DNA of 44,375 nucleotides from a virus, in the IMG/VR virus record IMGVR_UViG_3300027743_000014, positions 1-44,375 of that record; one strand, 5' to 3'. The stretch's first letter is position 1, and each line of letters starts with the position of its first letter. Shown in pieces: positions 14,518 to 21,909 of the stretch. Position numbers and translations under genes: made by a program. The notes beneath the pieces were generated by a model that was given only the letters and a program-made list of their open reading frames with translations, was not told the origin of the DNA and made no database searches.

Positions 14518-14627
14518 ACTGGTTGTCAAGAATGCTCTGCTGGCTCGGGTGCCACGACTGGCGCAACATGGACGGGCGCTGTTGCGTGTGCGGATACGAA
14601 GACCGGCTTTGGGATGATAGACGATGA
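14514..14627 (+). CDS. 37-residue cysteine-rich micro-protein (mini zinc ribbon)
   Basis: A 37-residue frame beginning with MNWLSRMLCWLGCHDW and ending with RCCVCGYEDRLW. The pair Cys-x3-Cys near residues 9-13 and the CCVC group near residues 25-28 could hold a metal. Tiny 'NWL..LLCWLGxHDW...C..CG' proteins occur in many phages of proteobacteria, which supports a real gene. Its ATG overlaps the stop of the preceding gene, and its stop overlaps the ATG of the GcrA homologue, so it is translated in between. Confidence 0.7.
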   Translation: MNWLSRMLCWLGCHDWRNMDGRCCVCGYEDRLWDDRR

Positions 14628-15076
14628 AACCGGGCGTGGACTGGGACGACAAGCTGATCGCGCGGTTCAAGGCGCTGCACCGTGGCGGCAAGCGCTCGTT
14701 CAAACAGATCGCCGATATGCTGAGCCAGGAATTCGGGCTCAAGCTGACCAAGAACGCCTGCATCGGCAAGGGCCGGCGCCTGGGACTGGAGCAGCGCCCG
14801 CGCTCGACACCGAAACCGGAGCCGGAACCGAAAAAGCGGGCATCAAGTACCCCCGAGTTAGTGCCTCGTCCGGTGGTTGCGACGGCCTGGCGCGTCGATA
14901 CGCCCATCCTCACCGGCTGCATCCGGATCACGATCTACCAGCTGCGTCAGGGGGTGTGCCATTTCCCATTCGGCGATCGGCCACCCTACGCCTACTGCGG
15001 CAACACCACGGCGCGCGGGATGCCCTGGTGCCCCCATCACCAGACGGTGGTCTACCCGCGAGGAGCGCCCCGATGA
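14624..15076 (+). CDS. gcrA: GcrA-family cell-cycle transcription regulator (phage homologue)
   Basis: A 150-residue protein with both parts of GcrA. The N-terminal DNA-binding domain spans about residues 5-55: W7 and the following helix (DDKLIARFKALHRGG), then SFKQIADMLSQEF and the recognition helix TKNACIGKGRRLGL, which matches the cellular form TRNAVIGKxHRLGL. A Pro/Glu/Lys linker follows. The C-terminal domain (about 107-145) reads LRQGVCHFPFGD, YAYCGNTTARGMPWCPHH, with the Cys/His set CHFP-CGN-CPHH of the sigma70-interacting part. In alphaproteobacteria GcrA binds GANTC sites methylated by CcrM and recruits sigma70 RNA polymerase. No CcrM-type methylase is coded in this genome. Acting on host or phage promoters is inferred. 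ATGA overlaps both neighbours. Confidence 0.85.
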   Translation: MKPGVDWDDKLIARFKALHRGGKRSFKQIADMLSQEFGLKLTKNACIGKGRRLGLEQRPRSTPKPEPEPKKRASSTPELVPRPVVATAWRVDTPILTGCIRITIYQLRQGVCHFPFGDRPPYAYCGNTTARGMPWCPHHQTVVYPRGAPR

Positions 15077-15417
15077 GCAAAGAGCCGAACCCAATCGTCG
15101 ACGGCTGCCGTTGGCCAAAGCTGGGTGAGTGTGTGACCGTCAACCCGGACCCGACCATGCGGCGCGAAGTGCTACTGGCCTTCGACCCGGCCGAGCCAAA
15201 CAAGCCTTATCTCGTGTCCAAAAAGATGGAAAAGACCGTGCTCAGACGCTTTCCGGCCGGCAGTACGATGCGCGTCATGCTATTCACCGCGAGAAATCGC
15301 GCCGGCGTCTATTTCCTGTGGCCGGTGGCGACGCCGGTCCCTGAGAAGCACCCGGTGTGGGACGCGATGAAGGGGTGGGTCGAGCTCCTTGAGTGGGAGG
15401 AAGAGACGCTGCACTAG
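15073..15417 (+). CDS. Small protein after gcrA, unknown
   Basis: A 114-residue protein whose ATG overlaps the gcrA stop. It seems a single small beta-rich domain: PIVDGCRWPKLGECVTVNPD, LVSKKMEKTVLRRFP, MRVMLFTARNRAGVYFLWPV, then an amphipathic helix (WDAMKGWVELLEWEEE). No family recognised. It ends the plus-strand early unit. Its TAG at 15415-15417 shares a CTAG with the opposing helicase stop. Confidence 0.65.
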   Translation: MSKEPNPIVDGCRWPKLGECVTVNPDPTMRREVLLAFDPAEPNKPYLVSKKMEKTVLRRFPAGSTMRVMLFTARNRAGVYFLWPVATPVPEKHPVWDAMKGWVELLEWEEETLH

Positions 15418-16817
15418 GCGGCCTTTTGCTTGCTGTGCCAGGTGCGCAGCCAGGCCTCGAACGCCTCTTGCGCTGACATCTTGTAAAACACGCGGTTGAC
15501 CTTCAACCCGTCGACCGTGTCGTCCGCGATGCACACGCGCACGACGACGGGGCGCGTCTGGCCCGGCCGCGCGATGCGCGCGATGGTTTGCTCCCAGTAC
15601 TCCGGCGACCAACACGGCGAGAGCCAGGCCATGTCGGCGCCGCCGTGCTGCAGATTCAGGCCGTGCCCGCCGGAGGCGGGGTGAAGCCCCATAAACCTTA
15701 GTCTCCCAGCGTTCCAGTCCGTGATGTTCTCCGCCGCTTGCTTGTCAGAAACGCCACCGCCGAGGTAGCGAAACGGCTGCTTGGTGGCGTCCTCGACGAT
15801 CTGCATCATCCATTCCAGGTCATCGCGAAACTCGTAGATCAGCAGCGTCGGGTCGGTCGCGTTGTCGACGATGTCCTCCAGCCACTCGATCTTGGCGTCG
15901 TGCAGGTGCGCGGCCTTCTGGTTCGCGTCGTAAACAAAGCCATTCGCCATCTGCGCGAGTTTGCCGGTGGCGACGCCGGCGGACGCCGCGATCAGCGGCT
16001 CGCCCTCCACGTTCGCCACCAGTTTGCTGCGCATATCCTCATACTTCTCGCGCACGTCGTGCGGCAGCCGTACGCGATCGAACACGATGGTGGGGTGAAC
16101 CAAAGGCATTTCGCCCTCTTCCACCATCACGGTCAGCGGCGCAATGTCCGCGTTGAGCTTCGTCTCGGTGTCGGGCAGCGGCTTCCAGCTGTACTGCATG
16201 TAGTCGGTCGGATAGAAATACTTGCGCTGCCATTGTCCGAAAGATCTGCCCCACAACTTGCCGCGGGTGACGATCCGGACCGGCATGAACAGGTCGAGCG
16301 CACTCGAGGGACGCAGTGTGCCACTCAGCCCCCAGATCATCCGAAACCGATGCGCTTGCTTGGCCAGCACGCGCGCGCGCACGCCGGAAGGGTTGCGTAA
16401 TCTGGACGCCTCATCGATCACCAGCAGGTCCCACGCCATGTGGTCGGGGGCTAAGTCGTCCATCTGCTCGAGCAGCCATGGCACCAGATCAAGGCCGATG
16501 AGGGTTATGTGGCGCAGGCCCCAGCACTGCAGCAGCTGCGCGCGCTCGAGCGGCGCGTTGTTGAGGATCGAATAGCTCAGCTGATTAGTGTGCGCCCACT
16601 CCTCGATCTCGTCCGGCCACACCACGCACGCCACCCGTTTGGGCGCGATCACCAGGGCGTGGCGGATGACCTTGTCGCGCAGCAGATCCGCGATCGCGGT
16701 CAGCGCCGCGGCCGTTTTTCCCCCTCCAGGTCTGAGCACGCAGAGCTGCTCGTCGTTCTCGTAGAGCGCAGTCGCGATGCGCTGCTGGTAGGGGCGCAGA
16801 TCTTTAGGCGTTCTCAT
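15414..16817 (-). CDS. SNF2-like DEAD/H superfamily II helicase
   Basis: A 467-residue superfamily II ATPase. Motif I is RPGGGKTAAAL (about residues 29-40), motif II LLVIDEASRLR (about 131-141), motif III LSGTLRPSS (about 164-172), and motif VI WEQTIARIARPGQTRPVVV near residue 420. This Gln-x-x-ARIxRxGQ pattern is typical of SNF2-type phage helicases. Motif Q is represented by LRPYQQRIA near the start. Such enzymes remodel DNA or help replication and recombination; most phage examples sit next to the DNA polymerase, as here. The start overlaps (ATGA) the 53-residue gene before it. The stop shares a CTAG with the opposing gene. The only GANTC site I found in the genome (GATTC, 15653) lies inside this gene. 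Confidence 0.85.
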   Translation of the reverse strand: MRTPKDLRPYQQRIATALYENDEQLCVLRPGGGKTAAALTAIADLLRDKVIRHALVIAPKRVACVVWPDEIEEWAHTNQLSYSILNNAPLERAQLLQCWGLRHITLIGLDLVPWLLEQMDDLAPDHMAWDLLVIDEASRLRNPSGVRARVLAKQAHRFRMIWGLSGTLRPSSALDLFMPVRIVTRGKLWGRSFGQWQRKYFYPTDYMQYSWKPLPDTETKLNADIAPLTVMVEEGEMPLVHPTIVFDRVRLPHDVREKYEDMRSKLVANVEGEPLIAASAGVATGKLAQMANGFVYDANQKAAHLHDAKIEWLEDIVDNATDPTLLIYEFRDDLEWMMQIVEDATKQPFRYLGGGVSDKQAAENITDWNAGRLRFMGLHPASGGHGLNLQHGGADMAWLSPCWSPEYWEQTIARIARPGQTRPVVVRVCIADDTVDGLKVNRVFYKMSAQEAFEAWLRTWHSKQKAA

Positions 16818-16975
16818 TCGCCCGGCACCCTGATGTAGCGGTTACCGTGCTCGTCCAAGAATGTCGCCTCCTCAAAACGAAGCGCGATTTTCTCGGTGTA
16901 GTCCGCCATCACGCTCAGTGACGTATCGATGCTGTCCAGCAGCTCTAGTAGCTTCTCGATTTGCTCGTGGCTCAT
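16814..16975 (-). CDS. 53-residue protein between polymerase and helicase
   Basis: An ATG at 16975 follows a GGGAG ribosome site that lies over the end of the polymerase gene, and the stop overlaps the helicase start (ATGA). The product starts with a regular amphipathic helix (SHEQIEKLLELLDSIDTSLS) and ends TFLDEHGNRYIRV. It resembles small phage helix-strand proteins, perhaps dimeric, with no known activity. Coupled genes on both sides support it. Confidence 0.6.
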   Translation of the reverse strand: MSHEQIEKLLELLDSIDTSLSVMADYTEKIALRFEEATFLDEHGNRYIRVPGE

Positions 16976-16981
16976 GTGTTG

Positions 16982-19126
16982 TTACTCCCATTGGACGGTC
17001 GTCTCTTCGTTCTTGGAATAATAATAAGCGATCGTCTCTTCGCTCATGACTGGCAAGCCATCAGACCAATCAAAACCTTGCCGCATGATACGACGTAATT
17101 CTACTGCGACATGCGGCGCAGCTTCTTCTGGACACTCCACTAAAATTTCATCATGGACGTGGAGCCGCACGTCGAAGGCGCAGCCATCCTCCAATCGACG
17201 CAACGTGCCGCGCAGGAAGTCCGCGGCGGTCGCCTGCGTGATGTTCTCCATGAAGATGCCCGGCCATAGCTTCATCCGGCCGTAGCCGCGCGCGAAAGTC
17301 ATCTCCTCCTTCTTCTCGCCGGTCGGCTCGCCGTCGTCGTCGAGCACGTCAAGCATCTCGGTGTGCATGGCCCGGTAGGTCAGCACGCGGCGTGACGGCA
17401 GCGTGCAGACGAGCGAGCCGCCGAGGTAATCCGGTAAAAAAGTGAACGCGACGCGGCCGGCGTGCTTGGTCACGCCCGGCAGGTCGCGCGCGACCATCGC
17501 GGCAGCCCAGAGCTCCTGGGAGAACGCCTTCACCCACGGGTTCTCCAGACGCCAGGCGTCGACAATCTCTTTGGCTTCCTCGGCGGACAAATGCAGCCCG
17601 TAGCCGGCCGCCATGGCCAGCAGGGCGTTGACGCCGCCGCAGAACCCCAGCGCGAGCTCGGCCACCTTGCCGCGCTGGCGCATCGGCTTGGTGACCTGGT
17701 CAACCGGCACGCGGCTGAGAGCGGCGGCGGTGCGTGTGTAGAGGTCGGGCACGCCCGGGTCGGCGTCGACGTCGCGAAAGATCTGCAGGCGGGCCCGAGC
17801 GCCAGCGTGATGATCGCAGAGCCACGGCAGCACGCGCGCCTCGATCTGCGACCAGTCCGACCACACGAAGGTGCGGCCCTCGCCGGCCACGAAAGCCGGG
17901 CGGATCAGCAGCGATAAAATTCTTGCGACCGGCGTGTCCGAAAGCGCCGCCAGGCCCGCATAGGAGCATAGGGACAGTAGCGCCTCGATCGTTCCGTGTT
18001 CGTTCTCCAGCGTGTCGCGCGCCAGATTGTGCACCTGCACGCCGCGCGAGCTCGCCCGCCCAGTCTGGCCGGCGCCGTTGAACACATACTGGCCGAACAG
18101 CACCCCGTCGACGTGCTGGCTGAGCATCTTGGCGAACTTCTGCGGGGTCTTGGAACCGCCGTAGAGCCGGATCTGCAGCAGGCGCAACACGGCGTTCAAA
18201 TCGTTCAAATCGTTCAAACCGTTCGAACAGAATGCGATCAGCCGTTCGACCTTGCGCCGCGTCAGTTCGTGCTTGGCGGCCTTGGTGACGACGCCGTCCT
18301 CGTCGACCTCCTCGGCGCGCTTGACCAGCATCTCGCGCCCCTCGGCCGGGAGGCGCGCCTGCAGCCAGGCGACCATGCGCTGCACCTGGTCGACCGAGGT
18401 GATGGCGCCGTCGGTGAGGGTGGACAGCTCGGCGCGCGAGCGCCTGGCATCCTCGGCCGCCAGTTTCGCAGCATGCGAAACCATCGGCAGGTCGACCGCC
18501 ACGCCGCGCTCATTGATCGCCTCCATCGCCCAGTACTCGCGCCATTCCGCGAGAGGAAGTTGTCGGGTGCCGAGGAACACCGCACGCATCGCCTCGATGT
18601 CCTGCTTGGCGTAGTCGAGAAACATCTCCCACTCATGCGGGTGCGTGGCGGGGGCCCCTCTGCTGTCGGGGAGACAGAACAGCTTGATTAAGTCGGTACC
18701 GCTTTTAGCCTTCTGAATGCCGCCGCCGGCCATGCGCGACGCCATATCGAGGTCCGGCGGCAGGCCGGAGGCGGCCGCCTGCGCCATCACGTCGATGATG
18801 TGCCACGGCTCCATCACCGGGAAGCCGTCCGTTGCGAAGTTCCAGATCGCCTTGTCGAACCCGGCGTTCCAGGCGGCCCAGACGGCTTCGCCGGCGACCA
18901 CTTTTTTGTGGTGTTCCCAGATCTCACCGGGCAGCTGATCCGATAGATTATCCACGGCTCGGACCGGGCCACCGCCGATCGCATACGCGAGCACAATCGC
19001 GCTGGCTTCCGTTGCGTAACGGTAGGCGCCAACCTCCTTGAGGTTAAGCAGCCCCCGGGTCTCGAAATCGATGAAGCCGACGCGCTCAAGCGGGAAGGTG
19101 GCGCCGGCGGCGCGGTCGTCGTGCAT
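16982..19126 (-). CDS. Family A DNA polymerase with 3'-5' exonuclease
   Basis: A 714-residue replicative polymerase. I set the start at 19126 (ATGCACGACG) because CGACGGAGC, the leader motif of this phage, stands just before it; the longer frame runs over the neighbouring gene. Exonuclease motifs are present: Exo I VGFIDFETRG (Asp20 and Glu22), Exo II AWNAGFDKA, Exo III YAKQDIEAM. Polymerase motifs are A, WSDWSQIEARVLPWL; B, RQRGKVAELALGFCGG; C, HVHDEILVECP. Motif B has cysteine/glycine where many family A enzymes have Tyr-Gly, an accepted phage variant. There is no 5'-3' exonuclease domain. With the primase-helicase at 21909 and the two nucleases it forms the replication set. A hairpin lies just upstream. 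Confidence 0.93.
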   Translation of the reverse strand: MHDDRAAGATFPLERVGFIDFETRGLLNLKEVGAYRYATEASAIVLAYAIGGGPVRAVDNLSDQLPGEIWEHHKKVVAGEAVWAAWNAGFDKAIWNFATDGFPVMEPWHIIDVMAQAAASGLPPDLDMASRMAGGGIQKAKSGTDLIKLFCLPDSRGAPATHPHEWEMFLDYAKQDIEAMRAVFLGTRQLPLAEWREYWAMEAINERGVAVDLPMVSHAAKLAAEDARRSRAELSTLTDGAITSVDQVQRMVAWLQARLPAEGREMLVKRAEEVDEDGVVTKAAKHELTRRKVERLIAFCSNGLNDLNDLNAVLRLLQIRLYGGSKTPQKFAKMLSQHVDGVLFGQYVFNGAGQTGRASSRGVQVHNLARDTLENEHGTIEALLSLCSYAGLAALSDTPVARILSLLIRPAFVAGEGRTFVWSDWSQIEARVLPWLCDHHAGARARLQIFRDVDADPGVPDLYTRTAAALSRVPVDQVTKPMRQRGKVAELALGFCGGVNALLAMAAGYGLHLSAEEAKEIVDAWRLENPWVKAFSQELWAAAMVARDLPGVTKHAGRVAFTFLPDYLGGSLVCTLPSRRVLTYRAMHTEMLDVLDDDGEPTGEKKEEMTFARGYGRMKLWPGIFMENITQATAADFLRGTLRRLEDGCAFDVRLHVHDEILVECPEEAAPHVAVELRRIMRQGFDWSDGLPVMSEETIAYYYSKNEETTVQWE
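18194..18229 (-). repeat. Four 9-bp tandem repeats inside the polymerase gene
   Basis: Units of nine bases begin at 18194, 18203, 18212 and 18221: two exact gttcaaatc copies, then gttcaaacc and gttcgaaca. On the minus strand they code a short repeated Asn-x-Leu tripeptide (GLNDLNDLNAV) in a region linking exonuclease and polymerase. A small in-frame expansion is the simplest reading. Confidence 0.8.
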
Positions 19127-19154
19127 GGGTGCTCCGTCGAGAAAAAAGCCTATA

Positions 19155-19177
19155 CCCCCTCCCAGTCCGGGAGGGGG
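19155..19177 (-). terminator. Intrinsic-terminator-like hairpin before the DNA polymerase gene
   Basis: CCCCCTCCC (19155-19163) and GGGAGGGGG (19169-19177) form a perfect 9-bp stem with a 5-base loop. Read on the minus strand, TTTTTT follows after six bases. It lies between the ssDNA-binding candidate (stop at 19191) and the polymerase start (19126), so it may reduce polymerase expression relative to the upstream genes. Confidence 0.55.
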
Positions 19178-19190
19178 TGTCGACAAAGCC

Positions 19191-19976
19191 CTAGCGCGGG
19201 CCAGGGCGGCGGCGTTGGCCGACGCGGGCCTGTACCGTGCTGACCGGCTCGACAACCGCCTCAGCGGCCGGCTGGACGGCCTCCAGCGGGGGTTTGGCGG
19301 GCTTGGCCGGCGCAGCCTTGACCGGCTCAGGCTTGGGCTGCTCCGGCGACAGGGCCGGTTGGGCGGGTCCGTCCGGCGCCATCTCACCGTTCATGTTGGC
19401 CCAGCCGATCTGGCGGAAGATGGGCTTGTAGATGTCCTTGCCCCACTTCGCGTTCCAGTAACTCTCGCTCTCCAGCGTGATGACGGGACAGAAGTAGACG
19501 CGGTCGACCGCGACCTGGCTGTAGATCTTGCCCATCAGGACATCCACGGCCTGGATGCAGCCGAGCGAGGCGCTCTTGTAGTGCGCCTCGAGGTCCTTGT
19601 CGGCGCCGTCGAGGCATTTGAGGTCGAAGGAGCGGGTGTCCTTGCACTCCTTGCCCTCGATCGGGGGCGGCTGGACGCCCTTGTCCTGCGTCACCGGCAC
19701 CATGGCGTCGAGCGCCAGCTCGTTCTTTTTGCCGCGCTCCACCCAGCAGGTATAGCCGTGCTGGATCGAGCGGGTGTTGATCACCCAACGCGAGCCCTTC
19801 TGCACATCCTCCTTCGATTGACCGAAGTTCCAGGTACCGTCCTTCTCGTTCATCCGCAGCAGGTCCTTGCCGCCGAAGCCAGGGATCTTAGTGACGGCGC
19901 GCGCCTGCGCGATGCCGCTCATCAGCTGGGCGGCGTAGTCATCGGGGAGTGCAAGCGAATTGCCGTTGTTAGCCAT
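19191..19976 (-). CDS. Putative single-stranded-DNA-binding protein (by context)
   Basis: A 261-residue protein with a TAGGAGATAG ribosome site. Residues 25-200 look like one folded alpha/beta or OB-type domain (GKDLLRMNEKDGTWNFGQ, SRWVINTRSIQHGYTCWVERGK, VYFCPVITLESESYWNAKWG), and the last 60 are Pro/Ala/Lys-rich and probably disordered. Genes in this place, between a DUF2800-type nuclease and a family A polymerase, are often ssDNA-binding proteins (for example DUF2815). A disordered tail also fits an SSB, though SSB tails are acidic and this one is basic. I did not recognise the family by sequence, so the function is inferred. A hairpin terminator follows. Confidence 0.7.
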   Translation of the reverse strand: MANNGNSLALPDDYAAQLMSGIAQARAVTKIPGFGGKDLLRMNEKDGTWNFGQSKEDVQKGSRWVINTRSIQHGYTCWVERGKKNELALDAMVPVTQDKGVQPPPIEGKECKDTRSFDLKCLDGADKDLEAHYKSASLGCIQAVDVLMGKIYSQVAVDRVYFCPVITLESESYWNAKWGKDIYKPIFRQIGWANMNGEMAPDGPAQPALSPEQPKPEPVKAAPAKPAKPPLEAVQPAAEAVVEPVSTVQARVGQRRRPGPR

Positions 19977-20002
19977 TTTGACTATCTCCTATTGCCTCTT
20001 GA

Positions 20003-21283
20003 CTATCGCACCAGCCGGACGGCGGGTGCGTCTCCCGAAAGCGCCTTAAGCGCTTCGCGGAACTGCTCGATCGCGACGTGCGGCTCGACCACCGGGGCCG
20101 GGTCATCGGTGCGCGCGATCGTGGTCTCGGTGGTCTCCGGTGTAACGCGCAGGTGGTCGGGTATCTTGACCCCTTTGCGCTTGGCGTAGGCGTCGATCGA
20201 CTGGAACGTCGCCAGCTTGCGCTGCCAGATCTCGTCCTGCGGGAAGCCCATGCGGGTCAGCACTTCGTTGACGCGGCTTTCCTCGATCCACTGGCGCTGC
20301 TTGGTCTTGGCCTTGAGGCGCCAGCCGGGGATCTTGCCGCCGGCCTCCAGGTAGCTGTGCATCTGCCGATCGATGTCGGCCTTGAACATCGCCAGGCTGT
20401 CGACCAGCACCTTGGCACGCGCCAAGTAGGCGCCGTAGGCGGAGGGGATGTCCGGGCGCGCATTCATCTCGCGCGCGGGCGTTGGAACATCGGCGAGCGC
20501 CGAGAGGTCGAGCAGCGCGCCGGTCCAGAGCGGGCACGCCACCTTGCAGGGGGCCCAGCGGCAGTGCTCGCCGCGCGCCCGCGGCGGGGCGCGGCCGATC
20601 GCGAGCAACACCGCGTTCTCGACGTCATCGACGAACTGGCGGACCTCGACGCGCGCGATCTGCGTGTGGGTGAGCGGCTCGACCCCGCGCGGCTGGATGA
20701 TGGCACCCACGATATGACGCCCGCCGGCGTACCACCTTGGCTGCGTTGCCTTGGCGGCGGCGATGTAGAACATCAGCTGCGGATTGACGTAAGCCCCATC
20801 ATTCGTGTCGTAGACCATGCGCACGCCGACGCCGGCGCCGAATTTCCAGTCGACGTGCAGCACGCAGGTGTCGCTCTGCAGCACGAGATCGATCGTGCCA
20901 AAGGCGCCGGCGAGGCGCGGAAACTTGACGCGCGCCTCGATGCCGACAACCTCGAAATGACCTCCGTATTGCGCCTCAAGCTCGGCCAGGCAGGCGAGCG
21001 CGGGCTCGATCATGGTATCGTAGTGCTCATAGGTGAGCTTGCGATCGTGAAAGTCGCGCGTGATCCAGGAACGGACGATGCCGGGCAGTTCGTTGACGGG
21101 AATGCCCTGCTGGCGCACCGCCATCAGCTCTTGCATCACCGCGTGCATGGCGGTGCCTTCTTCGGCGTACTCGGAAGGGATGTCGGCGCTGGGCGGTAGG
21201 GCGAGGATCGCCTGGTGACTGCCGGGGCAGTTGAGCAGCCGGCCGGCGTTCGAGCCGCCCACGATCGAACTATGCTTCGCCAT
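20003..21283 (-). CDS. DUF2800-type PD-(D/E)XK nuclease
   Basis: A 426-residue protein. The N-terminus SNAGRLLNCPGSH and EEGTAMHAVMQELM are hallmarks of the RecB/Cas4-like DUF2800 group. The nuclease core contains GTIDLVL and VDWKFGAG (Asp ... Asp-x-Lys, near residues 128-150), followed by NPQLMFYIAAA. A cysteine cluster EHCRWAPCKVACPLW (about residues 236-250) may bind an iron-sulphur cluster as in Cas4-like nucleases. The C-terminal ~200 residues are helical and basic (AYAKRKGVKIPDHLR). Such proteins are exonucleases of phage replication/recombination. The ribosome site is AAAGGGTC. It is the first gene of the minus-strand replication operon that opens at 21283. Confidence 0.8.
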   Translation of the reverse strand: MAKHSSIVGGSNAGRLLNCPGSHQAILALPPSADIPSEYAEEGTAMHAVMQELMAVRQQGIPVNELPGIVRSWITRDFHDRKLTYEHYDTMIEPALACLAELEAQYGGHFEVVGIEARVKFPRLAGAFGTIDLVLQSDTCVLHVDWKFGAGVGVRMVYDTNDGAYVNPQLMFYIAAAKATQPRWYAGGRHIVGAIIQPRGVEPLTHTQIARVEVRQFVDDVENAVLLAIGRAPPRARGEHCRWAPCKVACPLWTGALLDLSALADVPTPAREMNARPDIPSAYGAYLARAKVLVDSLAMFKADIDRQMHSYLEAGGKIPGWRLKAKTKQRQWIEESRVNEVLTRMGFPQDEIWQRKLATFQSIDAYAKRKGVKIPDHLRVTPETTETTIARTDDPAPVVEPHVAIEQFREALKALSGDAPAVRLVR

Positions 21284-21324
21284 TTTGACCCTTTACCATC
21301 TGACAATTCACTGTGGAGAGCCTG
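21284..21324. promoter_or_regulatory. Short divergent start region of two replication operons
   Basis: Only 41 bases lie between two genes reading outward, so the promoters must overlap the flanking genes. TTGACC at 21285-21290 could be a plus-strand -35, but no clear -10 follows at the right distance. The pieces TGGTAAAGGGTCAAA (minus) and TGTGGAGAG (plus) are the ribosome sites. Confidence 0.3.
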
Positions 21325-21612
21325 ATGGTAAAAAGCCCATCTGTCAAGGAGAGCGTGGTCGAGCGTGCGCTGCGCGACCGGGTGATCGCACGCGGCGGGG
21401 TGTGCGAGAAAATCATGGTGATCGGGCGGCGCGGTTTCTTTGACCGGCTGATTATCCTACCCGGCCCGCGGATTATTTTTGCTGAGGTGAAACGGCCGCG
21501 CGGTGGCCGGGTAAGCGCCCACCAGCGGCAGTATATCGATGATTTTAAGACGCGAGGGGTAGAGGTTGCGATCGTGCGAAATTCAGCGGATATTGACGCG
21601 CTGCTGAAATAG
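21325..21612 (+). CDS. VRR-NUC domain nuclease
   Basis: A 95-residue single-domain VRR-NUC nuclease. I chose ATG at 21325 with a GGAGAG site; a GTG four codons earlier would place the start over that site. The core reads RDRVIARGGVCEKIMVIG, then RGFFDRLIILPGPRIIFAEVKRPRG: the Asp of FFDRL and the Glu-x-Lys of AEVK are the catalytic metal-binding set, followed by the basic stretch and the QRQYIDDFKTRGVEV helix. Stand-alone VRR-NUC proteins resemble Holliday-junction resolvases and are frequent in phage replication modules, usually next to helicase or primase genes, as here. It opens the plus-strand replication operon. Confidence 0.9.
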   Translation: MVKSPSVKESVVERALRDRVIARGGVCEKIMVIGRRGFFDRLIILPGPRIIFAEVKRPRGGRVSAHQRQYIDDFKTRGVEVAIVRNSADIDALLK

Positions 21613-21675
21613 CAGGGGCCGCGGTGCTTGCGACACCAACGGCCCCGATCTGCACCGCACAACCGGAGACAGACC

Positions 21676-21909
21676 TTGACCAATACATATCACAAACAAT
21701 CGATGCTGCAACTCTGTCGCCCTTACTGTGGAGGGCAGTTCATGCATCTAGACCGTGCAGTAAACAACAAAAATAACACTGCGCCCGTCAGGCTGACGTG
21801 CGTGCAGTGTGCCAATGACGGTAGCTGCATTTTCATCATAGAACAGCACAAAGGGCGCACACTTCTCCGCTGGGATGGTGGCTTTCGTGTCAGGTTGGAG
21901 GATATTTGA
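21676..21909 (+). CDS. Zinc-ribbon protein
   Basis: A zinc-ribbon protein with LCRPYCGGQF near its start and LTCVQCANDGSCIF about 35 residues later, then IIEQHKGRTLLRW. The pattern CxxxCGG...C..C...IxQHKGxTxxxW is repeatedly found beside phage replication genes. The start is uncertain: TTG at 21676 follows CGGAGAC at a good distance (77 residues), while the ATG at 21703 has none; an ATG-like reading from 21628 is unlikely. The stop overlaps the start of the primase-helicase gene. Confidence 0.65.
   Translation: MTNTYHKQSMLQLCRPYCGGQFMHLDRAVNNKNNTAPVRLTCVQCANDGSCIFIIEQHKGRTLLRWDGGFRVRLEDI

Noticed and set aside
19127-19387. N-terminal extension of the DNA polymerase frame
   Set aside because: It overlaps the ssDNA-binding candidate out of frame and crosses the terminator hairpin; leader motif and ATG at 19126 are better.
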